Positions 18,670-28,314 of a stretch of 35,161 nt of DNA are shown one piece after another (position 1 is the stretch's first letter; each line of letters starts with the position of its first letter). The notes under the pieces were generated by a model. The model ran no database searches. It had not been told where the DNA came from and worked only from the letters and a program-made list of their open reading frames with translations. Made by a program: the position numbers and the translations under genes. The DNA comes from Saitoella complicata NRRL Y-17804 (lineage: Eukaryota > Ascomycota > Saitoellomycetes > Saitoellales > Saitoellaceae), in contig NW_017566992.1 of assembly GCF_001661265.1 (NCBI RefSeq), forward strand, positions 365,210 through 400,370, written 5' to 3'.

Positions 18670-21414
18670 ATGCCAAACGAGGCATCAGACGTCCTCTTTA
18701 CCGATTATGCCCTCCTACTATATGTGCGACAGCATTCACTCGCCTCCGACTACCGTCTCGTCACTCCCCCACGCGTCGTCGCAATTGCAGCCCATGTAAC
18801 AACCTCCCTCGAAGCTGCGCAAGAGCTCTTGGCATCATTCTCGGTGCTGAAGGAAGATGGACGGCTTAATATGAGGGAGAGGTTGGATGTTGGGAAGGCT
18901 GTGGTTAAGTTCTTGACGGAGGTGACGCGTGCGCCGGAGTTGAAGAGGGATGAGTGGGATATTAGGGAGGGAGCAAAGATCAGGTTGACGGTAGCCTTGC
19001 TGACGAGGAAGGCTGAAGAGGGGACGAGAACGACTTTGAAGAGGGCTGGACCGTATGCTATGGGTGAGGTGGTAAAGGGGGTGAGCATTGATAAGGAAGA
19101 GGAGGATGAGGAGGTTGCGCGGGGTGTGAAGGAGATGGAGGAATTAAAGTTGTCCGATCGGAAACTGGTAATGGGTCCGGATATTGGGGAGTTTTTGAGG
19201 AGTACGGTGTTGTTGGCGAAGGATGTTAAGGAGGGGACGGATGAAATTCCTGATTTCGAGAGACCGGTGAGCATACAATCCACCAATCGACTCTTTGATG
19301 TGTTTCTAACCTTTGCTAGGAGGTTGAGAAAGCACCGCTTACGATTGAAGTCCCTCTTTTACCTCGAGACCTTGTGACGACGAAATTTACGTTTTCTCCC
19401 GCCACTCTACCGGCTCTATGTCACTCACTTCCTCAACATGACCCATCAATATCAGCCCGCAATCATATCGAAGAGTTGCAAGATCTGATGGCGGCGGATG
19501 GTCTCTCATCCGCTTCGCCGTCCCTTTTTGAGGCTCCTCCTTCGTCCTCGCCAATTCCCACGTTCAAGCGACCGAGAGACTGGGCAGTGGAGACACCGTT
19601 GACTCCACCGATGAGCATACACAAGAAGAGAGTCATTGAATCATTCATAACCATAGCCGAACTAGGTTTACGTCCGTTACTTGATACGACTCTGCCTTCT
19701 ACGCCCGACATCACGGCGGTACTTCCTACCAATGAAGATGGTCTCAACAAGAGGTTCGTTTTGAGAGAAAGACTGGACGAAGTTGATGGAACAATGAGAG
19801 TCGCCATGGCAGAGGAGAAGTTGGCGCCAATCTTGGCACACTTGCGTACACCTCCGTTACCTCTTGATCTTGCTGAACTCATACACCCTCCTCGGCGGAT
19901 GAAAGAATTTGAAGCTAAATCTATCATCTCTTCAGCAAGCGGAGTGAAGAGTCTCAGTTTGGATCTGAGTTGGAAGCCGTTCACAGGGAAGGTAAGGTAT
20001 GTGCCCGACGATGGCGGAGATGGCGAGGGGAGGATTGAGGAGGTGTGGGCTCCCTTCGTGGGCACAGTGCAAGAGGAGGAGGATTTCATGGATACACTGT
20101 ATCGTGCCGCCGAATCAGATGGATTGGACGATGTTGGCGGAGCAGCTAGGTGTCAGGAAGATCTGCCTGAGGATTACGTGATGCTGGATGTACCGTCTGT
20201 GGGCGATATGGTGTCGCTTAGCTCCGGCCACAGTGTGGTATCTCGGCTTTCACCGGATCACAGAAACCACTCGCCAAGAAAGAGTTTCTCCAGGATATCA
20301 CGGCCTGTCGAATCACCGATGAGGCCGGCTCCGGTCACAACGATGAACGGCATCGCCAACCCAGCAACAATGGAAGCTTTGCTATCCTTGCATATGTCGA
20401 GAAAAAAAGATACCAAACCGCAAGAGCAGACATTCTCAGCGGTCTCATCACTGCAGCGGTTCATGGTCTTGCGTGGTAAAAGAGATGCAGTTGAAGTGGA
20501 GTCTGCGCCCGTTCGCGTAAAACACCCTGGTGAGACTTCCAGCAAGGCACAACCTGCTCCAATTGTCCAAGATTCCCTCCTTGAGGATACACGAGCAACA
20601 GTGATACCGACATTGGAGACTGACGATGGAACTTTGTCACGAACTTGCTGGGTACTCAACACCTCCCTACTACGCTTCTCACGCCTGTCGCGGTTGCTCA
20701 GAGAGCTGAACCCATCGGTGCGCTTCGTCGAACGAGATCTTGAAATCTCCGAAGCCGCAGATAAAGAAATCACACTGGGTTATGAAGCCGATTTGACCCC
20801 TTCGCCAACGTGCGGCATACTCTTCATTACTGTGCAAACTCTGGTTCAGCAGCGGACAGGTGATGGCCAAGAGCCAGGGCCACTGAGACGAGTTCGCTAT
20901 TGTAGCGCACTTTATGATAATGTTGAGATTGTCGTTGGATTGTCTGACAAGGTCAGCAGAAATGAAGCCAAAGCATTGGCAGCTTTTGCTGGTTGGATTG
21001 GGTCGCTGCAAGCCGGCAATCCTCATACTTCGATAAAGTGGTTATCAGCCGCCGGGCCTGAGGAACAGGCGAGGTGGTTAATATGGATTGCTCGGGCTTA
21101 TTCATCAGGGTCTCAGGATCTGCAGATGCAAGAAGAAGAGACAGCGGTATGTCCTTTGTCAGCAATAGTTGGTTCCAGGCTAACCCCGGCCCCAGCACGA
21201 ACGTTTCCTTCGTCGAGCAGGCTTGAATTGCTTTTCAGCATTGTTTATTCTCTCCCAAATGCCATTAAAACAGTTCGTAACTATCACCTACGCGGAACGA
21301 ACGCAGTATTTTGGGAAATATCTGGGTCACTCAAGGCTGCAAAAGCTCACTGAACTGATGGAGGGCGCGGTGACAGAATCGGATGCATTTATAAGTAGTA
21401 ATAAATTGAGGTGA
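18670..21414 (+). CDS. ZIP2: Zip2/SHOC1-like meiotic crossover protein (XPF-like domain)
   Basis: Predicted 880-residue protein. Exons: 18670-19266, 19320-21146, 21196-21414, with introns of 53 and 49 bp that keep frame. The last splice is needed to reach the coherent end HERFLRRAGLNCFSALFIL... QYFGKYLGHSRL. The N-terminal and middle parts are mostly helical and acidic with no recognised domain. From about residue 640 the sequence resembles an XPF/ERCC4-type nuclease fold without a clear catalytic motif: LLRELNPSVRFVERDLE, then YEADLTPSPTCGILFITVQT, then a helix-hairpin-helix-like C-terminus. This pattern matches Zip2 (yeast) and SHOC1/MZIP2 (animals). These pair with Spo16 in the ZMM pathway to bind branched meiotic recombination intermediates. 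I chose MPNEASDVLF as the start; upstream in-frame Mets exist. The call rests on motif resemblance only. Confidence 0.65.
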
Positions 21415-21544
21415 TCGGTTGATAGGAGTTTGATACGTATACGAGGTACAACATTTGCGTTGACAAGTCATCATGTTGTGTCTCATTCACCTCATCGAAT
21501 CGTATTCCAAGTAAGTCACCATCCTTTTCGTCTTCCATCTTCCA

Positions 21545-21667
21545 TCACTGTCAAGATTCAAGTCCATACTTGAAGTATCCACTTTGTATTGCCGTCACTC
21601 TGTTGCAGCTCTGTGACTGAACAACGACAATACTAGGAAGAGACTTCTCCCACGCATACTCTTGCTT
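21545..21667 (+). repeat. Diverged direct repeat, copy 1
   Basis: Shares with copy 2 (about 21830-21981), in the same order, blocks such as CAAGT(C)CATAC, GAAGTATCCACTT, GTATTG, ACTGAACAACGACAA and ACTAGGAAGAGACTTC. Identity looks like roughly 70-75% with small gaps. The copies lie about 300 bp apart on the same strand. No coding is evident. A related fragment may occur near 24601. Confidence 0.55.
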
Positions 21668-21829
21668 CGAAAGCAAGTACGATTGCTACCCAGCATCAAC
21701 CAAGTATGAATGGACACATTCGTTGCAACACTGTCATTACCGAGGTCTTGACACCGTATACAGCAATTGCGCAGTTTCCACATATCTCCGGACATGCTCC
21801 CCATCCTCTCTATCTCCATCCATCACTCC

Positions 21830-21981
21830 AAGCCACCGCTGCCCAGACTGTTAGTACTCAAGTGCATACCGAAGTATCCACTTGGTATTGTTGTCCCTCG
21901 GTTGCGACTTTTAGGTCCACAACTGAATGACAACAACACTAGGAAGAGACTTCCCCGACGCATGTCGCATACCCTTGCTCC
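21830..21981 (+). repeat. Diverged direct repeat, copy 2
   Basis: Partner of the copy at 21545-21667. The shared blocks include GAAGTATCCACTTGGTATTG and CACTAGGAAGAGACTTC. It could be an old tandem duplication or the remains of a non-autonomous element. Confidence 0.55.
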
Positions 21982-22264
21982 GATAACGGCGGAAACACTG
22001 AGCACCCTGTAATGCCTGTACACTACAAACGTCACCAACCAGAGACACATTCGCCATAACATCAGCTATCTCGTTGTTAGATCAAGAAGGGCATTTGTCA
22101 TCAGCCATGTCACGGTTCATCTTGTTAGTAGGTTATAAAAGGTATCGGTCGTCAGCCATGTAATCATTTATTTCATGGGCAGAGCATGAGGGTCTCAAGT
22201 GCCTTCGAGAACCCTTAAATACACTCCGGACTCCATCAAACTCGGGACATCGTTGGATTGCCTC

Positions 22265-22330
22265 TGGGGTGGTACACAGACGAAGGGCACTCGGTTCAAG
22301 ACCTGAACCTCGTTATGCCATTGCACCCCA
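22265..22330. other. Nested inverted repeat (hairpin-forming)
   Basis: A perfect 7-bp outer stem (TGGGGTG at 22265-22271 against CACCCCA at 22324-22330) encloses a perfect 6-bp stem with a 5-base loop (GGTTCA at 22293-22298, TGAACC at 22304-22309). It resembles a tRNA cloverleaf in length only: at 66 bases it lacks A-box and anticodon-arm features. Confidence 0.5.
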
Positions 22331-22510
22331 CAGTCATCAAACGTGAAACGTCAAAGCTTCTTACATCAGCTTCGGACTCTACTTGCCGTTGTAACTCCAT
22401 CGCATTCGGCCCATGATGATCACCCAATCCGGACTTTTTTATGTATTGTTGATGTGCTGTTGAGTGTGGTTGAGGGAAAGTTTGTGCTGAAGGTTAGTTT
22501 GAGCGTAAGA

Positions 22511-22562
22511 AACCTCTTTCACACTAAGGGGTCTAGCGCACCCTCGCCCAACCCGGCACAGG
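22511..22562 (+). repeat. 52-bp dispersed repeat, copy 1
   Basis: Matches 23230-23280 at roughly 80-85% by eye. The shared core reads TCTTTC, CACTAA, CTAGCGCACC, CGCCCAA, CCGGCA and AGG in the same order. Confidence 0.6.
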
Positions 22563-22840
22563 TCTCCAAGATCAACATCCCCAACCGCGATGCCGAGTAA
22601 GCAATCAAATTACCACACGTTGAGGACACCAAAACGACATCAATCTCAGATCAAATCCTTTCGGAGCTGACGAGGTGAGCATCATTACTGGAAGACCAAG
22701 CGGAAACTCCTTTGCGGAACCCCAATTATAGCACTTGCTCCAGTTGCTCACCAAATCCTTAAGTTCAGAGAATGAGCATATTACCGTCTTTGTAATGCGG
22801 TCGAGACGAGAAGGGATACTACAAGTACTTCGGGACGAGG

Positions 22841-22986
22841 TGTGACGAGATGACCGAATTACTTATTCGAATAGAGAGACGAATTTATTGAGTTAACCAG
22901 TGAAGCTCTAAAGGAAGGCATAGGGCCTTTCCTTATATACAGTTTTCCGGACGAGGGTCTAGACCCTTGCTCGGTGGCGTTCCACA
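22841..22986 (-). mobile_element. Short LTR-like unit with TG...CA ends
   Basis: On the minus strand the unit starts TGTGGAACG and ends CGTCACA, with an internal TATATAAGG box and, further on, an AATAAA polyadenylation-type signal. The length (about 146 bp), TG/CA ends, TATA box and AATAAA order resemble a very short solo LTR or a TRIM-type terminal repeat. A 10-bp block CTCGGTGGCG occurs inside it (22971-22980) and again just outside (22997-23006). I saw no target-site duplication and no coding sequence nearby. It appears old. Confidence 0.35.
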
Positions 22987-23229
22987 TTTAGTTAACTCGG
23001 TGGCGCCGAGAACAAGATCTCGAACGAGAGGAGTGAAGATAAGATGGGCCATGATAGGACCCGAGACAAATCGAGTCTCGGGTTGATCGCGAAACTCGAA
23101 GTAGTTCTTCGGTTCATGACAGTCTTGAAGGCTGTTAATCCCATGTCACCGTTGTTGCTGATATGTTGTCGGAGCACGGTGTGTGTAGGTAAAAGAGAGT
23201 TTCTGACGGAGACCAGGTGGGGGTATGGG

Positions 23230-23280
23230 AAAGTCTTTCGCACTAACGGGCCTAGCGCACCACCGCCCAATCCGGCAGAG
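23230..23280 (+). repeat. 52-bp dispersed repeat, copy 2
   Basis: Partner of 22511-22562. The two copies flank the LTR-like unit in the same orientation. Weaker similarity seems to extend about 80 bases upstream of both. Confidence 0.6.
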
Positions 23281-23559
23281 GCATGGTAGACTGCCGTGGT
23301 CCGTCCACCACTGCAATAGTAGGAAGCAGCCATATATTCTGGATTATCTCCTGGATCCGCTCTATCTCACTAGTTATGATGCATCTTGAACCTCTCAAAG
23401 AAGGTGCGACATTGTAATGTCAGTCTTTCTTGTTGATTTTTTTCTCGCGCATAGCGCATGCGGAAGATCTACTGTGCCCCGCTCGAGCACAGATTGGAAT
23501 CAGTTCATGACGGTCTCCACGCCTTGTCCCCAGAACGAGGTATGGCGTTCTTCTGAATT

Positions 23560-24207
23560 GTCTACAAAAGGGGCCCTTCCGCATTCCCAAAGAACCCACG
23601 TAGAATGTCGTTATTGACGTAGATGACACCATTGTACTTACCGACGATGTACTTAGCGAAATCTGCTCTGAAGTATATGGTGACAGACTCGCAAAGGAGT
23701 CCATGGCCTCGACCTATATACCCAGGATTTCGCGGACAGGTGAGCGATTGCCATCGGCTGCAATCATATACCGTGCTCAAATGATCCTCTTCGCACACGT
23801 CTCCGTAGACCGCACAAGAGCTGTGGCACCTTCATCATTTTGCTCCCGGATTATTGGTTCAAACATGTGCTGCGTCAAGAACAACCTGCACGCTGGACTG
23901 ATCATCTCCACCTCCTTATTTATATCACTCAATCAACTCCCCAAAAATTTCCCTGCCAGACTCTCCACAGCAACAATCCCGGCATGCTCGCCGTACGCTT
24001 TCTGGCTCTCCTCTCGCATAGTTTCGAAGATACCCAATTGCCGCATGATCTCCATCGATCGAATGTGAAAGAGAGCTGCGCGAGGATGTTTTGCGGTGGA
24101 GGTATGTTTTTCTTAGCAAGCAGAGCGGACAGTGTCACGCCAACCATTGAGGAGCCAACGATGAGCACCGGTGTCTTTTCAATTGGAAGTTCAGTAAGTG
24201 AATTCAT
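23560..24207 (-). pseudogene. FAD-dependent aromatic monooxygenase pseudogene
   Basis: Remnant of a class-A flavoprotein hydroxylase (PF01494, phenol hydroxylase-like fold). Family pieces follow in order on the minus strand: the FAD-binding start TPVLIVGSSMVGVTLSALLA; then AKHPRAALFHIRSMEIMRQL and GIVAVESLAGKFLG; then CRLFLTQHMFEPIIREQ; then the second FAD motif YMIAADGNRSPVREILG; then GHGLLCESVTIYFRADFAKY and KYNGVIYVNNDILRGFFG. The pieces sit in three frames, implying two shifts, with three in-frame stops in the middle stretch. The C-terminal half normal for the family is absent. It is clearly dead. The family acts on phenolic or polyketide substrates using NADPH and oxygen. Confidence 0.85.
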
Positions 24208-24764
24208 CGTGGAGCAAGTCGATCAAACGAGGAACGTTGCGAAGCAACCATACTCTTAGTCGAGAGGATTGATCCCTTTATAAGTAGCACGTTGTAGAGC
24301 GGTCAAAAGCCATGGCTACCACTGATAACGGAAATGACACCGACGGTAAAAGTATCCCATATCGTCCTTTATCGGCTTGAGCTCCAGGCCTCAGGAGCCG
24401 AGATGTGGGGTGCAGCCGACCCGTCAGCCTTGAATAGTGCGAGCCAGGGTCAGCCAAGTTTCTCGTCAAATTGTCTTCAATCCAGGTGCTTTTCTTTTCA
24501 TTATGGGGTTCGATGTGATACGGCATGGAACGTTCCTGTCGCCGTCGCCATGTCGATGCAAACCGCTCATACGTGAGAGGAGTTTGAAGAGCAGAAGTAC
24601 GCAAGTGTATACCAAAGTCCATTTGTATAATAACCCGCTGGGATGTTCGTCTACAGAGAAGCATAAGCGCTCAACGCAAGCATAAGTATGGAACCATTCC
24701 ATCTACAACAAAGTCCGAAAACGCCTTTCACCTATCGCCATACTCGAACTCGATCGCAACCCCC
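24208..24764. other. Intergenic, no supported gene
   Basis: About 560 bases between the monooxygenase pseudogene and the methyltransferase-like gene. A short stretch near 24601-24630 (CAAGTGTATACCAAAGT) resembles the direct repeats at 21.5-22.0 kb. Nothing else was recognised. Confidence 0.3.
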
Positions 24765-26316
24765 TCACATAGGCTTCTCCGCGACGATGGCATACCTCTC
24801 AATCGTTCCCCTTGCCAAGAGCTGTAAACACGCGTTAGCTTCTTTCACGTCTGAGATAAGCCCAGGTTTACCGCAGCCTTCCATCCATTCCGAACCTTCC
24901 ACGGTCTCCACTGCTCCTGGTTACACACGGGACTCCCCTCGGTCTCTCTGCAAAGAGCGTAGGCCACGCGTGCTTCTTGATCCTGTCCGCCATTGCGTAA
25001 GCCAAGTGATCTCTGTACATGACGAGAATAGACGTACCGTAATGTTCTGCACGACCTTCACATGCATCCCAGCCTCGTTCACTGCCTTCAACAACCGCTC
25101 AAGCGACAACAACGCACACGAGCTCCTCTCAAGCGGATAGTCCACAAACTCCATCGCTTCCGGAGTCCACTTAGGCAATATTGTAAGCTCCAACAACATC
25201 CGCCCACCAGGCGCCAGCATAACCCGGACCCTCTCCAATGTCGCCGGAGTGAGGTGCGAGGGATCACGGAGGATCACAGTGGTATACTGAGACGCAAGAG
25301 TGGACTTACGCAGAGCGAGGTCAGTCACGAAGGAGATGCGATTGACTTGTTTTCCAGCATATGCGACGATGTGAGAAAGTTTGTCTTGCGCGTCATCACG
25401 GTGTGGTTTGAGAACGTGGAGGTCCTCGAAGTCTATAAGACTTGTCAGTCAATGACACAATGCTACCTCAGCTGTCAACGGTACCAAAGTACTTGAGCAA
25501 ATGCAGTTCGAAGAACCCGTCCGTAGGCGTGGCACACAAAATCCTATTGGTATGCTTGAGATCGAGCATGTTCGCGAGGCGTGTATGCTTCGTCAAGAGG
25601 GTTTGGCGAGCCGGTGAATTCGGCGTCAACTCCAGCGGAATGGCGAAAGTCTTGACAGAACTGTAGACTCGGATTAGAACCAGTTTTGGCACTCTCTCAG
25701 TTCTGTCTACCTCATAGGGATGTCTGCATGCCGGGCATGCTCGAGCAGGTTGTCAAGGTAGAAGTTGACGATTGTCCGCAGATGATGAGGATACCACTTA
25801 GCAAAGACCGACTGGTTTGCGCCTTGCCATAACCTGCCCATAAGTCAGCATACACCCGGCTTCGAACACGAATGCACCGCACGTCTCCCCCAAATCACCA
25901 AGACTAGCCTCCACCTTCCCTTCAGTCAAATGCCTAATCAACTTCCCAATCTCGATCCTTGATGTCACAGTCTTGTACTCCTCACTCTGCCAATGACTCG
26001 TCGTAGGCGTAAACAGATTCGACAAGGGGACTTTAGCACGCGGAACCCAGGCGAGATAGACATTATAGCAGAGCCAACAAAACATGAAGAAAGCAGAAGA
26101 GACTAAGAGCAAGGAAGACTTGTGTTCATCCATCCAGGCGAAGAGGATGAGGGCGTACTTCCACAGGACTTGGAAGACGCGGACAGCGAGATGTTCAAGG
26201 CACTCCACGGCTTTGCTGGCCTCAACACGGATGGCGGCGGCTGAGAGCTGGCGTCCAACGAATGTTGAAAGAATGCCATGGATCCATTCAAGGAGTCCTA
26301 AAGGTAAGAGCTCCAT
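24765..26316 (-). CDS. Membrane-anchored methyltransferase-like protein, one apparent frame slip
   Basis: Exons on minus: 26316-25711, 25660-25485, 25432-25038, 24982-24872, 24821-24765, with introns of 50-55 bp and good GT/AG ends. The N-terminus has a hydrophobic span (SLLLVSSAFFMFCWLCYNVYL, about residues 68-88). The C-terminal part resembles a SAM-dependent methyltransferase: ATPTDGFFELHLLKYF, then YTTVILRDPSHLTPATLERV, then MLAPGGRMLLELT. It ends LARGTIERYAIVAEKPM. Total exon length is one base over a multiple of three. Near 25830-25840 the frame changes from GCMLTYGQV to WQGANQSVFAKWYP. Either one base is inserted there (deleting it gives 447 residues), or an unseen intron of about 58 bp (GTGTTC...CCAG) removes the junction. 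The substrate is unknown. It could be accessory to secondary metabolism, given the dead monooxygenase beside it. Confidence 0.6.
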
Positions 26317-26653
26317 GATAAGAATGTTGGTGGTGCAGAACGTTGAGTGCGGCCGACGCGCTCATCCAGCTGGCGGTCCACTGCACAAACGCGTGGGGAA
26401 CCGTGTGGGGCACCTCAGCCCCTGATTCCCCCAGGTTCAAGCTGACTTGACCAAACTTGAAGAATGGAAGGTTCAGCTGGAAGGAGTAGTCAATATTTCT
26501 TGGGCAAGATGTAGCTATAAGAGTATGGAAATAGTAGAAATCAGTTAGATGTACCGTGCGTGCCGTGTTCAGCGGATTCGAAAGAGATTAAGGTCATGTT
26601 GCGATTAAGATGGCCATAAATGTTATCATAATACTCTATCCCATAGCTCTCCT
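26317..26653. other. Intergenic, no supported gene
   Basis: About 340 bases: promoter of the methyltransferase-like gene and terminator side of the SidJ-like gene. No motif stood out. Confidence 0.3.
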
Positions 26654-27921
26654 TCACGCCTGGGCACGCTCGACTGCGTTCAAGTACCCCACGACCCTCC
26701 TAACCAAATCCCTCCTCGGCTCCGCCTGATCATCATTACTCAACGCATGCGAAGCCCCCTGTATAATCCCACTCCACTCCGTATCCCAAACCTCCCTACC
26801 CTCTCCCCCGGCATCCGTTGCATCCTTCCACCTCAACATCAACTTCTCCTTATCGACCCACCCCGGGACAGCTTGATCCGCGCCGGATACCATGACCATG
26901 AGTTTGTAATTGAGGAGCTGGTGGGAGTGAATGAGTCCGAATGTTTGTTGCAGGTGGGTGTCGGGGAGGTCGGAGGAGAAGAGGTCGTCTGGGCGGGGGC
27001 AGTGAGGAGAGTCGGGGCTCACGAGGCTTAGGAAGCGACGGGCGCTGAGGGGGGTATTACCATACCCAATTTGACATGTCAACGACAACGGCAGCAACGA
27101 CTCGCATGACTGATCACCACGTTCGAACTCCCTTGCCATGGTGAGGAGTTTGTCATACACCGCTTGACAATCAGCTGGAGATTTCCCCAACCATTCACAT
27201 CCGTACTTCAATACCCAATGCATCGCTTGCCTATCGGACACCGGTGCTTGCATGATCGCTCCATCCAGCGGCAAACGCTCCTCATGCTTCAAATCTGGAT
27301 CAAATACCGGGGTACTCGTGTGCGGGTTCGGTCGGTATAGGTAGTGCAATACCTGCTGACTCCCCGTCGAATGACCGATGAGCACGATCTTCCCATTCCC
27401 GTTGCCGTACTTGCTGGTCTTGTACTCCTTCACATATCTCAAGCAGGTCGCTATTTCGTCGGTATCTCGATCGAGGTGCCCGAGGCCCCATGATTGGTAC
27501 GATGAGGATAGGTTCAGTGTGAAGAGGGACCACTCTGTAGGCTCGAGAGCACGGGCAATATCGGCCATGTAGGAGGTTGTGCCGAGACCATCTCCTAGAC
27601 CTCCGATGAAGACGAGACTGTGGGGTTTGCGAGTGGTATTGGAGGTGAACTCGAATGTGGTGAGGGTCTCGGTCTACATCGTAGATGTTAGCGCAACTGA
27701 GTGTGGAGGAGAGCAGAGAGGAAGCGTACATAATGGTGCAAGATCCCTGGGAGGCCGCCCATGGGCCAGAATTTGGAGTACATCTTCGAAGGAGAACGGG
27801 AATGGTGTGATTGTAAGATGGAAGTGACCGTAATGGAACGACGGAAACGAGGATGACTCTTGAGTAAGAATAAAGCCGTCGTAGCCAACGATCCAGCGAG
27901 CAACCAGGCGATCTCAATCAT
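26654..27921 (-). CDS. sidJ: SidJ-family (DUF1749) alpha/beta hydrolase, likely siderophore esterase
   Basis: Predicted 403-residue serine hydrolase. Exons: 27921-27730 and 27673-26654, with one 56-bp intron (GTACGC...TGTAG). The N-terminus has a hydrophobic stretch (WLLAGSLATTALFLL) that may anchor it. The core then reads HSLVFIGGLGDGLGTTSYMA, the DUF1749 start, and IVLIGHSTGS with the nucleophile Ser at about 166. Further on are a likely acid in VSGADQAVPGWVD and a His in QGASHALSNDD. In Aspergillus fumigatus the family member SidJ hydrolyses fusarinine-type siderophores inside the cell, as I recall. Here the gene sits directly downstream of a siderophore transporter on the same strand and carries three ATCAGAT-type GATA motifs upstream. 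This supports a role in releasing iron from imported siderophore. A general esterase role cannot be excluded. Confidence 0.82.
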
Positions 27922-28314
27922 GTCCGATCCTTGCACAATCTGTGGCAGGAGGAAGGCCCATTTCACCTAAGTGACCGCAGCTGCTGTAACGTCGAGGTGC
28001 AGCAGCTACGGGGAATGACTCGGGGCATCCTCTCGCCGGGGCAATTTCAACGCTAGCGATCTGACAAGCTGTTAGCCTCGGGTGACAGGCTAATCTGATC
28101 CAGGACGTCAAGCCACGCGCGCCAAGGGCAACAAGGCGCGATGTAATCTGATCTAGCCTCGGATCAGATACTCCCGAGCCCGACCGCAATACGAAGTTGA
28201 ATTAAAAAAATGAGTGAATTATAGCAGGATTAAGTATACTTTTGTTGTCACGAAGACGAATCAACAGCCCCAATCATTCCCTTCACAGCATCCAACTGCC
28301 CATCATTCAACCCC
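27922..28314. other. SidJ-like promoter and SIT 3' flank
   Basis: The 393-base gap upstream of the SidJ-like gene (minus). It holds the cluster of GATA-type motifs annotated separately and an A-rich run at 28204-28210. No RNA gene was seen. Confidence 0.5.
28091..28171 (-). promoter_or_regulatory. Cluster of three iron-GATA-like motifs upstream of the SidJ-like gene
   Basis: TAATCTGAT (ATCAGATTA on minus) occurs at 28091-28099 and 28144-28152, and ATCAGATAC on plus at 28163-28171. Each matches 8 of 9 positions of the fungal iron-repressor GATA consensus ATCWGATAA. The last two form an 8-bp perfect inverted repeat (ATCTGATC, 8-base spacer, GATCAGAT). They lie 170-250 bases upstream of the start codon at 27921. 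Binding by a Urbs1/SreA/Cir1-type factor is inferred. Confidence 0.6.

Larger units (their letters stand above)
21415..23559. other. Repeat-rich intergenic region without intact genes
   Basis: About 2.1 kb with no convincing gene. It contains the diverged direct repeats, the nested hairpin, the pair of 50-bp repeats and the LTR-like unit listed separately. Locally it also has two copies of a tcAtcagccatgt-type block at about 22098 and 22148. Confidence 0.5.

Noticed and set aside
22265-22330. Possible tRNA gene
   Set aside because: Acceptor-like pairing is perfect, but at 66 bases it is too short. A-box and anticodon arm are missing and the T-loop does not fit.
22992-23333. Minus-strand open frame of 113 codons
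   Set aside because: It lies across the dispersed repeat and LTR-like region. It has no domain and is best explained by chance.
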